From: UMGS172 sp964424555
GTDB taxonomy: Bacteria; Bacillota; Clostridia; Oscillospirales; Acutalibacteraceae
Reading direction: 5' to 3'
DNA: 45,513 nt
Assembly (NCBI GenBank): GCA_964424555.1
Contig: CAYRIX010000015.1
Coordinates: 1-45,513, forward strand
Of this stretch, positions 31,791 through 39,671 are shown piece after piece; positions within the stretch are counted from its first letter, which is position 1; every line of letters starts with the position of its first letter. The notes beneath the pieces are model-generated. The model saw nothing but the letters and a program-made list of their open reading frames with translations. It was not told the DNA's origin and did not search any database. The position numbers and the translations under genes were made by a program.

Positions 31791-32623
31791 GATACGAGAT
31801 AATCCGTTTGAAGGATATTTATCCTGTTATTGATCGTAACGGTGCCGACCCGACACTTGAGGTGATGGTACAGGAGGTTCATAAACCAAAGTATGCCGAG
31901 CAGAAAAGACCGTCGGTGCTGATTTGTCCGGGTGGCGGTTACGGTCATACATGGACAGGCGAGGGTCAGCCGGTAGCGTTTGACTATTTGGCGGCAGGCT
32001 GTAACTGCTTTGTGCTTCACTATTCGGTCAAGCCTCATATCTTTCCGCAAGCCTTGATTGAGATAGCTTGTGCCGTTGATTATATCGTATCAAATGCGGA
32101 GGAATTCTGCAGTGATGCCGAGAAAACAGCCATTATCGGCTTTTCGGCAGGCGGTCATGCGGCGGCAAGCTACTGCACTCTGCGTAATGACCCCGAGGTA
32201 TTGAAGCTTATACCTGAGCCTAAGCCCGTGCAGGCGGCAATTTTGGGTTATCCTGTTATTTCGGCTGACGGTCCGACACATATGGGTTCGTTTAAAAATC
32301 TGACGGGCAAGGATGCACTGACAACTGAGGATATTGAGCATTTTTCGCTTGAAAAGCACGTTGACTCTGAACTGACACCCAAGACCTTCATTTGGGCGGC
32401 ATCGGATGATGGCTCGGTCAATCCTGTAAACAGTTTAAAATATGCTCAGGCTTTGGGGGAAAGACAGATACCGTACGAACTGCACATTTTCCCGAGCGGT
32501 GGACACGGTATCACTACCTGCAAGCATGGATTAGTGTCCAACCCTCAGAGTGATGCCATGAAGCATAATGCTGTCTGGTGCGAACTGGCTGTAAAATGGC
32601 TCAAATCAGTGTTTGAGTTTTAA
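31787..32623 (+). CDS. Alpha/beta hydrolase, acetylesterase-like
   Basis: A 278-residue alpha/beta hydrolase of the esterase/lipase type often annotated as acetyl-xylan esterase-like. The oxyanion region is LICPGGGYGH, the nucleophile elbow is IGFSAGGHAAAS, and the acid/base end is IFPSGGHGITT with the catalytic histidine. No signal peptide is present. The gene is translationally coupled to smpB by a four-base overlap, but a role in trans-translation is not implied by the family. The substrate is unknown. Confidence 0.85.
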   Translation: MRYEIIRLKDIYPVIDRNGADPTLEVMVQEVHKPKYAEQKRPSVLICPGGGYGHTWTGEGQPVAFDYLAAGCNCFVLHYSVKPHIFPQALIEIACAVDYIVSNAEEFCSDAEKTAIIGFSAGGHAAASYCTLRNDPEVLKLIPEPKPVQAAILGYPVISADGPTHMGSFKNLTGKDALTTEDIEHFSLEKHVDSELTPKTFIWAASDDGSVNPVNSLKYAQALGERQIPYELHIFPSGGHGITTCKHGLVSNPQSDAMKHNAVWCELAVKWLKSVFEF

Positions 32624-32640
32624 TTTATCCAATGAGGTAG

Positions 32641-32662
32641 GGAGCGACGTCCTCGTCGCTCC
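32641..32662. repeat. Perfect palindrome between esterase gene and ssrA
   Basis: GGAGCGACG and CGTCGCTCC pair exactly around TCCT. It is not followed by a U-tract, so it looks more like a short dispersed palindromic repeat than a classic terminator. Confidence 0.55.
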
Positions 32663-32680
32663 GAACCTTTCAAAATATGA

Positions 32681-33028
32681 GGGGATGTAAAGGTTTCGAC
32701 AGGGATCTTGAACTGCGATAAGCATGCAGCGTTACGGGAACGCTTTGAAAACCGAACTTTTTAAAAATAACTGACAAAAATACAGTTGCTTACGCAGCTT
32801 AATTAAGCTGCCGCTCTGCCCTTGAGTACCGTGGCAAGGGACAGAGCGTCGAGAAAGCGGTGAACGTGAGCGAAGGTGGTCCTCGACCCCGCCACGGATA
32901 GAGGATACCGAGCACCAAAGCCTGTTTGCCGGCGTTGGTGTAAGGGAATTTTAATAGACAGAATAAGCATGTAGAAGGTTACAGGAATAGATTTTTGGAC
33001 GCGGGTTCGATTCCCGCCATCTCCACCA
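32681..33028 (+). ncRNA. ssrA: Transfer-messenger RNA (tmRNA)
   Basis: A 348-base tmRNA that rescues stalled ribosomes. The 5' end GGGGATGTAAAGGTTTCGAC and the 3' end GGGTTCGATTCCCGCCATCT followed by CCACCA make the tRNA-like domain (acceptor GGGGATG with CATCTCC, one wobble). The tag reading frame ends in codons for TDKNTVAYAA and a TAA at 32800-32802; the exact resume codon near 32770 is not certain. The AYAA end is a normal degradation tag. CCA is encoded. A terminator follows. Confidence 0.97.
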
Positions 33029-33106
33029 AGAAGAAAAGACACTGCCGAAAGGTTGTGTCTTTTTTCTTTTAGTATGTTGAAATGGCGGGAATCGAACAAG
33101 GAGGGA
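33014..33106 (+). repeat. Direct repeat, copy A: tmRNA 3' end + terminator + inverted T-arm
   Basis: A 93-base unit starts with the last 15 bases of tmRNA (CCGCCATCTCCACCA), continues through the terminator, and ends with GCGGGAATCGAAC-AAGGAGGGA. The GCGGGAATCGAAC segment is the exact reverse complement of the tmRNA T-arm sequence. Almost the same unit recurs 195 bases further on. Confidence 0.85.
33036..33066 (+). terminator. tmRNA terminator (copy A)
   Basis: AAGACAC and GTGTCTT pair around a 12-base loop, followed by a T-run (TTTTTT). The same structure recurs at 33231-33262. Confidence 0.85.
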
Positions 33107-33208
33107 GAAAGCCTTTGGCTTTCGGAAGAAAACAGTCCGGTGGACTGTTTTCGCCGACGTGGCAACGAGCGTAAGCGAGGCGATAGGCGCAGTAGCGCCG
33201 GGAAATGA
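33107..33208. repeat. Cluster of short palindromes between the two repeat copies
   Basis: Three hairpins are packed together: GAAAGCC-TTT-GGCTTTC (33107-33123), GAAAACAGTCC-GGT-GGACTGTTTTC (about 33128-33152), and GGCGC-AGTA-GCGCC (33186-33199). No gene is present. It looks like a small non-autonomous or decayed element. Confidence 0.6.
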
Positions 33209-33302
33209 CCGCCATCTCCACCAAGAAGAAAAGACACTGCCGAAAGGTTGTGTCTTTCTTTTTTTAAGTATGTTGAAATAGCGGGAATCGAACAAGGAGG
33301 GA
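33209..33302 (+). repeat. Direct repeat, copy B
   Basis: A 94-base near-identical copy of 33014-33106, again starting CCGCCATCTCCACCA and ending AACAAGGAGGGA. It has a second terminator (33231-33262) and differs mainly in the T-run. It lacks the rest of tmRNA. The pattern resembles left and right attachment sites with almost everything between them lost. Confidence 0.85.
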
Positions 33303-33334
33303 AAAATAAAAAGGCTCCCTCCTCAGAGGGAGCT
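33303..33334 (-). terminator. Terminator of the EamA transporter gene
   Basis: On the minus strand AGCTCCCTC and GAGGGAGCC pair around TGAG, followed by TTTTTATTTTT. Confidence 0.88.
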
Positions 33335-33338
33335 ATGC

Positions 33339-34193
33339 TTATACCATAAACACATACATCAAAGTACCGGTTACGATGAGGAGAATGCCGCAGATTGATT
33401 TCCACGACACCTTTTCTTTCAAGAAAAGTGCGGCCAAGGTGGCAGAGGTGGCTATACTCATTGACGTGATAGCCAAAATCGTGTCGGTATGACCCGAATG
33501 ATACGCTGTTCTGAAGCAGAGCCAGCTTAAGGCCGCTGCAAGTCCCGAAAGGATGATAAACATAAATTCACTTGCAGGTATTCTTCCGATGCCGTGCTGT
33601 AAGCCACGGATAAACACAGCAACAAGTGATGCAACAAGCACTACGGTAAGCATCAGAGTGAGGCTTAAAATACCGCTTTTGACCGAAACCTTGAAATCGG
33701 CAAGCAGGTAGGTGACAACCGAAGCTAACGACGACAGTATTCCGAAAATAATCCATTTTCCGCCGCCTGAACGTGAACGCTTGGTGATAACAAGAATTAT
33801 ACCTACGACAATCATCGTCATACAAATGATCTGTATGTAATAATCCGAGGCGTACCTGCTGATGAATATTGTCGCAATCAGCAGCACCGTGGTCAGCTTT
33901 TCGAGTGCCGAAACGCCCGTGACCGAGCCCGACCTCAAAGAGATGTGATAGCAGAGAAGAGCGCTGAAAAGGGCAAGCCCCGACAGTATCAGATAAAGGA
34001 ACGATGTTCCGCCGATGGCAGGTATATAGGCATCAATATCATTGACGAAAATGAACACCCACATAAAAATCACAACCACCAGTGTTCTCAAAGCTGTTAT
34101 GACGCTTGAATCGGCTCTTTTACTGCCGCATTTTACAAAAACCGTTGACAACGACAGCAACAAAGTTGCCGCAATAGTATATAAGACCCACAT
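33339..34193 (-). CDS. EamA/DMT-superfamily transporter
   Basis: A membrane protein of about 284 residues with ten hydrophobic helices arranged as two EamA-like halves. The first half includes STVFVKCGSKRADSSVITAL and ends with a helix near LVITKRSR; the second ends with AALFLKEKVSWKSICGILLI, the classic EamA end motif. It probably exports or imports a small metabolite, not predictable here. I use the ATG at 34193, with AAAGGAG eight bases upstream, over the TTG at 34211. Confidence 0.88.
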   Translation of the reverse strand: MWVLYTIAATLLLSLSTVFVKCGSKRADSSVITALRTLVVVIFMWVFIFVNDIDAYIPAIGGTSFLYLILSGLALFSALLCYHISLRSGSVTGVSALEKLTTVLLIATIFISRYASDYYIQIICMTMIVVGIILVITKRSRSGGGKWIIFGILSSLASVVTYLLADFKVSVKSGILSLTLMLTVVLVASLVAVFIRGLQHGIGRIPASEFMFIILSGLAAALSWLCFRTAYHSGHTDTILAITSMSIATSATLAALFLKEKVSWKSICGILLIVTGTLMYVFMV

Positions 34194-34254
34194 AAGAGGT
34201 ACTCCTTTCAAACAGGGCTTCTAAAAAATATTATACATTATCAAAGCTGTGCTT

Positions 34255-35157
34255 TCAACTAAAAAGTTCGCCTTGGGTAAGGTTTGTTTGCCTGAATTGG
34301 CTGTTAATGTAATTCAGGACTTGTTTTTTGTTGCCCGACCATAACGGTGCAATAAGCTCACGCTTTGCACCGTCGCCCGTAAGACGGTGCACTATCATGT
34401 CTTTGGGTATTCGCTTTATGCAGCCGATCAGCAGCTCAGTGTATTTTTCCAACGAGGGGAGGGTAAACAGACCGTTTTCGTAATCTGCTGCAAGTGCAGT
34501 GTTTTGAAGTACGTGTAAAAGGTGGAATTTTATGCCGTCAGCACCCGAACGGCCTATGTAATTTGCAGTTTCAAATATCATTTCATCGGTTTCGTTCGGT
34601 AAACCGATTATCATATGCGTAACAATCTCAATACCTATAGCTTTAAGGTCTTTCACAGCTTTGTCAAAGATGCATAATTCATATCCACGGCGGATATAAT
34701 CGGCGGTGGTTTTGTGTATCGTCTGTAACCCCAATTCGACCCAAACGGGTTTGATCGAGTTGAGCTTTTCCAAAAGCCTCAACACATCTTCGGGTAAACA
34801 GTCAGGCCGTGTGGCAATCGATAATGCCACCACATCGGGATGGTTTATAGCCTCGGTGAATAGCTTTTCAAGATAGTCCACAGGTGCGTAGGTGTTGGTG
34901 AAATCCTGAAAATAGGCAATATACTTGCCGTTCTTTATCTTGGCTTCTACACGGCGCTTGGCTTTTTCTATCTGCTCTGTTATGCTGTTGCTTTTAGCTT
35001 CAGCAAAATCACCCGAGCCGTGTGACGAGCAGAATATACAGCCCGTTGAGCCCACGGTGCCGTCACGGTTAGGGCAGGTCATACCGCCCGACAAGGCAAG
35101 CTTATAGACCTTACAGCCGAAGTTTTCCTTTAAATGCTCACTTAAAGAGTTGTACAC
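34255..35157 (-). CDS. Radical SAM protein, TIGR01212 (YtqA-like) family
   Basis: A 300-residue radical S-adenosylmethionine enzyme of unresolved substrate. The cluster-binding cysteines are C28, C40 and C43 in CPNRDGTVGSTGCIFC, the spacing typical of this Elp3-related family. Other family blocks are YFQDFTNTYAPVDYLEKLF, ALSIATRPDCLPEDVL, WVELGLQTIHKTTADYIRRG and THMIIGLPNETDEMI. The start is a GTG at 35157 with AGGGGG upstream. It stands divergent from the lipid kinase gene. A role in tRNA modification has been proposed for relatives. Confidence 0.92.
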   Translation of the reverse strand: MYNSLSEHLKENFGCKVYKLALSGGMTCPNRDGTVGSTGCIFCSSHGSGDFAEAKSNSITEQIEKAKRRVEAKIKNGKYIAYFQDFTNTYAPVDYLEKLFTEAINHPDVVALSIATRPDCLPEDVLRLLEKLNSIKPVWVELGLQTIHKTTADYIRRGYELCIFDKAVKDLKAIGIEIVTHMIIGLPNETDEMIFETANYIGRSGADGIKFHLLHVLQNTALAADYENGLFTLPSLEKYTELLIGCIKRIPKDMIVHRLTGDGAKRELIAPLWSGNKKQVLNYINSQFRQTNLTQGELFS

Positions 35158-35238
35158 ACCTACACCCCCTAATATATTTGATAATTATTATAATTCAAAT
35201 TTTATACAAGGTCAAGGATGTTGACAAATGAAAATAGG

Positions 35239-35267
35239 TTGACAAATTGAGCGAAATTTTATACAAT
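35239..35267 (+). promoter_or_regulatory. Sigma-A promoter of the lipid kinase-acyltransferase operon
   Basis: TTGACA at 35239-35244 and TACAAT at 35262-35267 are 17 bases apart. The predicted start near 35274 rules out the GTG at 35272 as the kinase start. A second TTGACAAAT lies at 35221. Confidence 0.82.
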
Positions 35268-35295
35268 CATTGTGTATGGAAGTGGGTGTTTTGTA

Positions 35296-36243
35296 TTGAA
35301 ACATATATTTGTTGTCAATCCTGCCGCAGGAAAGCAGGATGCTACTGAATATGTAAAAAACGCTGTCAAGGATCTTAATATTGATTACGAAATATATTGT
35401 ACTAAATGTCAGGGTGATGCCACCCGATATGTTGAAGAATTGGCTGAAACAGGTGAGCAATACCGTATTTATGCCTGCGGCGGCGACGGTACCTTTAACG
35501 AGGTCGCATCGGGTGCAGTCGGAAAGGAAAACATAAGTGTATCGGTTTTTCCTTGCGGAAGCGGTAATGACTACATAAAATATTACGGCTCGGTTGACGA
35601 GTTTAAGGATGTTGAAAGCCTTATAAACGGAGTTGGCAGTAAGATAGACATGATGAAGGTACACGGGCGTTACGCCGTGAACTTTGTTCATTTCGGATTT
35701 GATTCGGCCTGCCTTATGACAATGTCTAAGGTGCGCCGTAAGAAAATAATCGGCGGAAAACACGCTTATACGACAGGTATTGTCACAGCGCTGATAAACG
35801 GTATGAAGCACAACTGTACCGTGAAGGTCGACGGTCAGCAGATTGGAAAAGATAAAATGATACTCTGCACCATTGGAAACGGCAAGTTTGTGGGTGGTAA
35901 GTATAAATGTGCGCCACGTTCGGATAATGCCGACGGATTGCTTGAGATATGCCATGTTAATCCCGTCTCAAGACTAAAGGCGCTGACCCTTATCAAGGCT
36001 TATGAAAAAGGAACTCACCTTGAGGACAAACGATTTGACAAGTATGTTAATTATACAAGAGGCACAGTCGTTGAGGTTGAGTCGACCACCGACAAGGATA
36101 TGCATTTTTCCATCGACGGAGAATTGAATTTCGCTAAAAGCTTCAAGGTTGAAATATTGCCCTGCGCAGTTAATTTCATTGTGCCCCGAAGGATATATGA
36201 CAAGTTTTCTAAAGAAAAAGGAGACGAAGCAGTTGTTTATTAA
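35296..36243 (+). CDS. Diacylglycerol/lipid kinase (DagK/YegS family)
   Basis: A lipid kinase of about 315 residues that phosphorylates diacylglycerol or a related lipid at the membrane, recycling it into phospholipid synthesis. LKHIFVVNPAAGK opens the domain, GGDGTFNEVASGA is the nucleotide-binding signature, and FPCGSGNDYIKY follows. The C-terminal half has GNGKFVGGKYKCAPRSDNAD and DLLEICHV-like strands. I choose the TTG at 35296 because a GTG at 35272 lies at or before the predicted transcript start. Its end overlaps the acyltransferase gene. Confidence 0.9.
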   Translation: MKHIFVVNPAAGKQDATEYVKNAVKDLNIDYEIYCTKCQGDATRYVEELAETGEQYRIYACGGDGTFNEVASGAVGKENISVSVFPCGSGNDYIKYYGSVDEFKDVESLINGVGSKIDMMKVHGRYAVNFVHFGFDSACLMTMSKVRRKKIIGGKHAYTTGIVTALINGMKHNCTVKVDGQQIGKDKMILCTIGNGKFVGGKYKCAPRSDNADGLLEICHVNPVSRLKALTLIKAYEKGTHLEDKRFDKYVNYTRGTVVEVESTTDKDMHFSIDGELNFAKSFKVEILPCAVNFIVPRRIYDKFSKEKGDEAVVY

Positions 36244-37045
36244 ACTTTTTGCTGTAGTGGCGGCATTGACAGAGGTCTTATTGGTACTGTTTACCGATTG
36301 GGTAAACGGCTGGAAGGACGCTTGGATACCTATAGTTTTGTTTTTAGGCCTGTTCTTCGGAATGATCATCGCCTATATTTTGATGATTTTTATTATTTCA
36401 CTTTTTCTTGCCGTCAAAAAGCCTAAGGATAAGCCGAGCAAGGTGTGTAAGTTTTTTATTGATTACACAGCTCAGGCTGTGCTGACCTTTTTCAGAGGTA
36501 GCTACAAGGTAACGGGAATGGAAAAGATTCCGACCGACCGAAGATTCCTGTTTGTCTGCAATCACCGTTCGGGGTTTGATCCGTTTGCCAGTGTTCCTGC
36601 GCTCAGAAGGTATAACATTTCATATATCTCTAAGCCCGAAAACTTTAAGATACCAATGGTCGATCCGTTTTTATCACATACCTGCTACATGACCATTGAC
36701 CGTGATAACGCAAGAAATGCTATGAAGACCTTGCACAAGGCCACTGAATACGTGAAAAACGATATCGTCTCAATTGGTATTTACCCCGAGGGTACTAGAA
36801 GCCGTAGCGGTAAATTGCTTGAATTTAAGGACGGCGTTTTCTATGTGGCAAAAAAAGCAACTTGCCCGATAGTTGTTGCTACGGTGCAGAATGCCGAGAA
36901 TGTCTTAAAGAATTTCCCGTGGCGACGCACGGTCGTAAAGCTTGATGTATTGGCGTGTATTGAGCCTGAAAGCTTTGAAAAGAAATCCACACATGAGATA
37001 AGCGAAGAGGTTCGCGGTATGATGCTCGAACATTTAGGAGAATAA
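36233..37045 (+). CDS. plsC: 1-acyl-sn-glycerol-3-phosphate acyltransferase (PlsC family)
   Basis: A membrane acyltransferase of about 270 residues that makes phosphatidic acid. Two N-terminal helices lead into a PlsC domain with the catalytic CNHRSGFDPFAS (H-x4-D) and the glycerophosphate-binding YPEGTRSRSGKLLEFKDG. The start is uncertain: the TTG at 36233 has AAGGAG at good spacing and overlaps the kinase gene by 11 bases, while the ATG at 36197 has AAGGA only four bases away and overlaps by 47. Coupling with the lipid kinase makes a compact phosphatidic-acid module. Confidence 0.88.
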   Translation: MFIKLFAVVAALTEVLLVLFTDWVNGWKDAWIPIVLFLGLFFGMIIAYILMIFIISLFLAVKKPKDKPSKVCKFFIDYTAQAVLTFFRGSYKVTGMEKIPTDRRFLFVCNHRSGFDPFASVPALRRYNISYISKPENFKIPMVDPFLSHTCYMTIDRDNARNAMKTLHKATEYVKNDIVSIGIYPEGTRSRSGKLLEFKDGVFYVAKKATCPIVVATVQNAENVLKNFPWRRTVVKLDVLACIEPESFEKKSTHEISEEVRGMMLEHLGE

Positions 37046-37054
37046 GTAAAACAG

Positions 37055-37082
37055 AAGGACCGTGCTTTGGCACGGTCCTTAA
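37055..37082. terminator. Bidirectional terminator between plsC and rfbC
   Basis: AAGGACCGTGC and GCACGGTCCTT form a perfect 11-bp stem around TTTG. Weak T-runs follow on both strands. Confidence 0.85.
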
Positions 37083-37086
37083 TTTG

Positions 37087-37638
37087 TTATTTTTGAAGTT
37101 CTTTAAAGCTGGGATTTACTTTGTCCTTGTCTGAAAGGATTAATTCCATATCGGGTGAGATGGGCCAATCGATTCCTATGTCAGGGTCGTTCCAAGCTAA
37201 TCCGCCCTCATCGTTGGGATGATAGAAATCGTCGACCTTATAAACAAACTCCGCCTCGTCCGACAGTACCACAAAGCCGTGGGCAAAGCCTTTCGGGATA
37301 AAGAACTGACGCTTGTTTTCAGCACTCAAAATCGCACCGATATATTTACCGTAGGTGGGACTTGCACGGCGAAGATCGACAGCAACGTCATACACCTCGC
37401 CTCTGATGACACGTACAAGCTTTGACTGAGGGTATTGCTTCTGGAAGTGCAGTCCTCTTAAAACACCTTTTTTAGACATTGACTGATTGTCCTGCACAAA
37501 CTTCACGTCAATACCGCCTGCGCAAAAATCGTTGTACTGATAGGTTTCCATGAAATATCCTCGGTCGTCGCCGAAAACGGTCGGTTCAACGATAATTACA
37601 CCCTCAATATCGGTTTTGATAAAGTTGAATTTACCCAT
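37087..37638 (-). CDS. rfbC: dTDP-4-dehydrorhamnose 3,5-epimerase
   Basis: A 183-residue cupin-fold epimerase, third step of dTDP-L-rhamnose synthesis. DDRGYFMETYQYNDF, VQDNQSMSKKGVLRGLHFQ with the catalytic histidine, VYDVAVDLRRASPTYGK and IPKGFAHGFVVLSD are standard. A much longer frame upstream overlaps rfbB and is not real; ATG 37638 begins MGKFNFIKT. It starts four bases after rfbB ends. Confidence 0.96.
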   Translation of the reverse strand: MGKFNFIKTDIEGVIIVEPTVFGDDRGYFMETYQYNDFCAGGIDVKFVQDNQSMSKKGVLRGLHFQKQYPQSKLVRVIRGEVYDVAVDLRRASPTYGKYIGAILSAENKRQFFIPKGFAHGFVVLSDEAEFVYKVDDFYHPNDEGGLAWNDPDIGIDWPISPDMELILSDKDKVNPSFKELQK

Positions 37639-37642
37639 TTTA

Positions 37643-38701
37643 TCACTTGTCCTTGTACATCTTATCGTAATACCTCTGATACTCACCGCTGGTGACATTC
37701 TTGACCCAATCCTGATTATCGAGATACCATTTGAGTGTCTTTTTAATTCCCACCTCAAAGCAGGTTTCGGGATACCAGCCCAAAGCATCCTTGATCTTCT
37801 GGGGGTCGATACCGTAGCGGCGATCATGACCCTTACGGTCGGCAACGTATTTTATCATATGCTCGCCGACGGTTTTATCAACGTTTTCTTTAATGTATTC
37901 GATAATGGTCTTGACAATAAAGATATTGGGACGCTCATTATGTCCACCTACATTATAAACCTCACCGTCAACACCGTCTCTGATAACCATGTCGATAGCC
38001 TTGCAATGGTCGTCAACATACAGCCAGTCTCTTACCTGCATGCCGTCGCCGTACACAGGCAGATCCTTATGCAGAAGAGTGTTGTTCATAATAAGTGGAA
38101 TGAGCTTTTCGGGGAACTGGTACGGACCGTAGTTGTTGGAACAGCGTGTGATGTTTATAGGTAGCTTGTAGGTGTCGTGATATGCCTTGACAAACATGTC
38201 GGCAGCGGCCTTGGAGGAAGAATAGGGAGAATGGGGACAAAGCGGTGTGGTCTCCATAAAGAAGCCTGTTTCGCCCAAGGAACCGTAGACCTCATCGGTC
38301 GAGACCTGATGGAACTTCACACCCTCACGGTAGGTGTCATCGCCCACCGTCCATGCGGCCTTAGCGATGTTAAGAAGATTTACGGTGCCTAAAACATTGG
38401 TCCGGACAAAAATATCGGGATCGGAAATACTGCGGTCAACATGGCTTTCGGCGGCAAAGTTTACAACATAATCCACAGTGTTTTCGTCAAAGATCTTTTG
38501 AATTGCTTCACGGTCACGTATATCGGCCTGAACAAAGCTGTAGTTGGGGTTGTTTTCGACCGACTTAAGATTTTCGAGGTTGCCTGCATAGGTCAGAGCA
38601 TCGACATTGATGATCTTTACATCTGTATACTTATTGAGCATGTAGATGATAAAGTTTGACCCAATAAAGCCGGCGCCGCCTGTTACAAGGTAAGTTTTCA
38701 T
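37643..38701 (-). CDS. rfbB: dTDP-glucose 4,6-dehydratase
   Basis: A 352-residue short-chain dehydrogenase/reductase, second step of dTDP-rhamnose synthesis. The NAD site is TGGAGFIGSNF, the active-site region is QVSTDEVYGSLGE, and the catalytic tyrosine and lysine are in YSSSKAAADMFV. Substrate-binding TRCSNNYGPYQFPEKLIPL follows. The ATG at 38701 has AGGAG six bases upstream. Second-last gene of the operon. Confidence 0.97.
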   Translation of the reverse strand: MKTYLVTGGAGFIGSNFIIYMLNKYTDVKIINVDALTYAGNLENLKSVENNPNYSFVQADIRDREAIQKIFDENTVDYVVNFAAESHVDRSISDPDIFVRTNVLGTVNLLNIAKAAWTVGDDTYREGVKFHQVSTDEVYGSLGETGFFMETTPLCPHSPYSSSKAAADMFVKAYHDTYKLPINITRCSNNYGPYQFPEKLIPLIMNNTLLHKDLPVYGDGMQVRDWLYVDDHCKAIDMVIRDGVDGEVYNVGGHNERPNIFIVKTIIEYIKENVDKTVGEHMIKYVADRKGHDRRYGIDPQKIKDALGWYPETCFEVGIKKTLKWYLDNQDWVKNVTSGEYQRYYDKMYKDK

Positions 38702-38773
38702 AAAAATTCTCCTATTCTTTAAGGCCGACGGAAGCATTACCGACAAGCCTTATATTTGTTTTTATATCAAAGC

Positions 38774-39667
38774 TTAAGATAATTCGGCTGACTCAAGCTT
38801 TTCAATATATTCCTTTAAAGCTACGGTCCATTCACGCATGGAATCGCCAACAGTCTCACGTAGACGGCGGTTATCAAGCGATGAATAAGCAGGCCGCTTT
38901 GCGGGACGGTTCGACTGCTCGGTAGTACAGGGGGCTACCGTACATGGGATATTGGAATATTCAACTATTTTTTTAGCAAAATCAAACCATGTGCATTCAC
39001 CGGTGCCCGTGCAATGGTAGATACCGTAATGCTCGGTTGCGGCAGCAAGCAAAATATGGTATGCAAGATCGTCACAGTTGGTGGGGTTGCCTCGTTGATC
39101 GTTAACAACAGTCAAGCATCCCTTTTCCTTTGCTACACGCCTGATGGTTTTTACGAAGTTGTTGCCGACAAGACCGTATAACCACGATGTGCGGAATATA
39201 AAGTGCTTTTTAGTGGCGGCAATTACTTTTAATTCGCCGTTGCGCTTTGAAGCACCGTATGCTGTTACAGGGTCGCACTCATCATCTTCGGTATAGGGCA
39301 CATTTGCATCGCCTTTGAAGACGTAGTCGGTTGAAACATGCACCAGCTTTGCACCAGTGGATTCAGCGGCTAAAGCAAGGTTTTCGGGCCCCAAGGCATT
39401 TACCGCCTCGGCTAATGCTGTGTCGGTCTCACAACCGTCAACATTGGTCATGGCGGCACAGTTTATAATAAGCTCAGGCTTATCCTTTGCGATAAATTCA
39501 GTCACAGCGGCTCGGTCAGTGATATCAAGTGTGTCGATGTCGAGCGCAGTTATACTGCAATCACGGTAGATATCGGGAATTGCGCCAAGAGAATTTGCAC
39601 CCTTCTTCAATAGGCTACACAAGGTATTACCGAGCTGACCGTTTGAACCTGTTATTAGTATTTTCAT
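38774..39667 (-). CDS. rfbD: dTDP-4-dehydrorhamnose reductase
   Basis: A 297-residue reductase that completes dTDP-L-rhamnose. The cofactor motif is ITGSNGQLGNTL, the active site is HVSTDYVFKGDANVPYTE, and the catalytic YGASKRNGE follows. RTSWLYGLVGNNFVKT and VNDQRGNPTNCDDLA are also typical. It starts four bases after the glycosyltransferase ends; a 72-base gap separates it from rfbB. Confidence 0.96.
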   Translation of the reverse strand: MKILITGSNGQLGNTLCSLLKKGANSLGAIPDIYRDCSITALDIDTLDITDRAAVTEFIAKDKPELIINCAAMTNVDGCETDTALAEAVNALGPENLALAAESTGAKLVHVSTDYVFKGDANVPYTEDDECDPVTAYGASKRNGELKVIAATKKHFIFRTSWLYGLVGNNFVKTIRRVAKEKGCLTVVNDQRGNPTNCDDLAYHILLAAATEHYGIYHCTGTGECTWFDFAKKIVEYSNIPCTVAPCTTEQSNRPAKRPAYSSLDNRRLRETVGDSMREWTVALKEYIEKLESAELS

Positions 39668-39671
39668 TGCT

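Noticed and set aside
32803..33405. A 200-residue minus-strand frame with internal repeats across tmRNA and its downstream repeats
   Set aside because: It overlaps tmRNA and its repetitive content is simply the duplicated DNA translated; it has no ribosome site or recognisable domain.
37639..37845. N-terminal extension of rfbC
   Set aside because: The extra 69 residues overlap rfbB in another frame and have no homology; ATG 37638 fits the family start.
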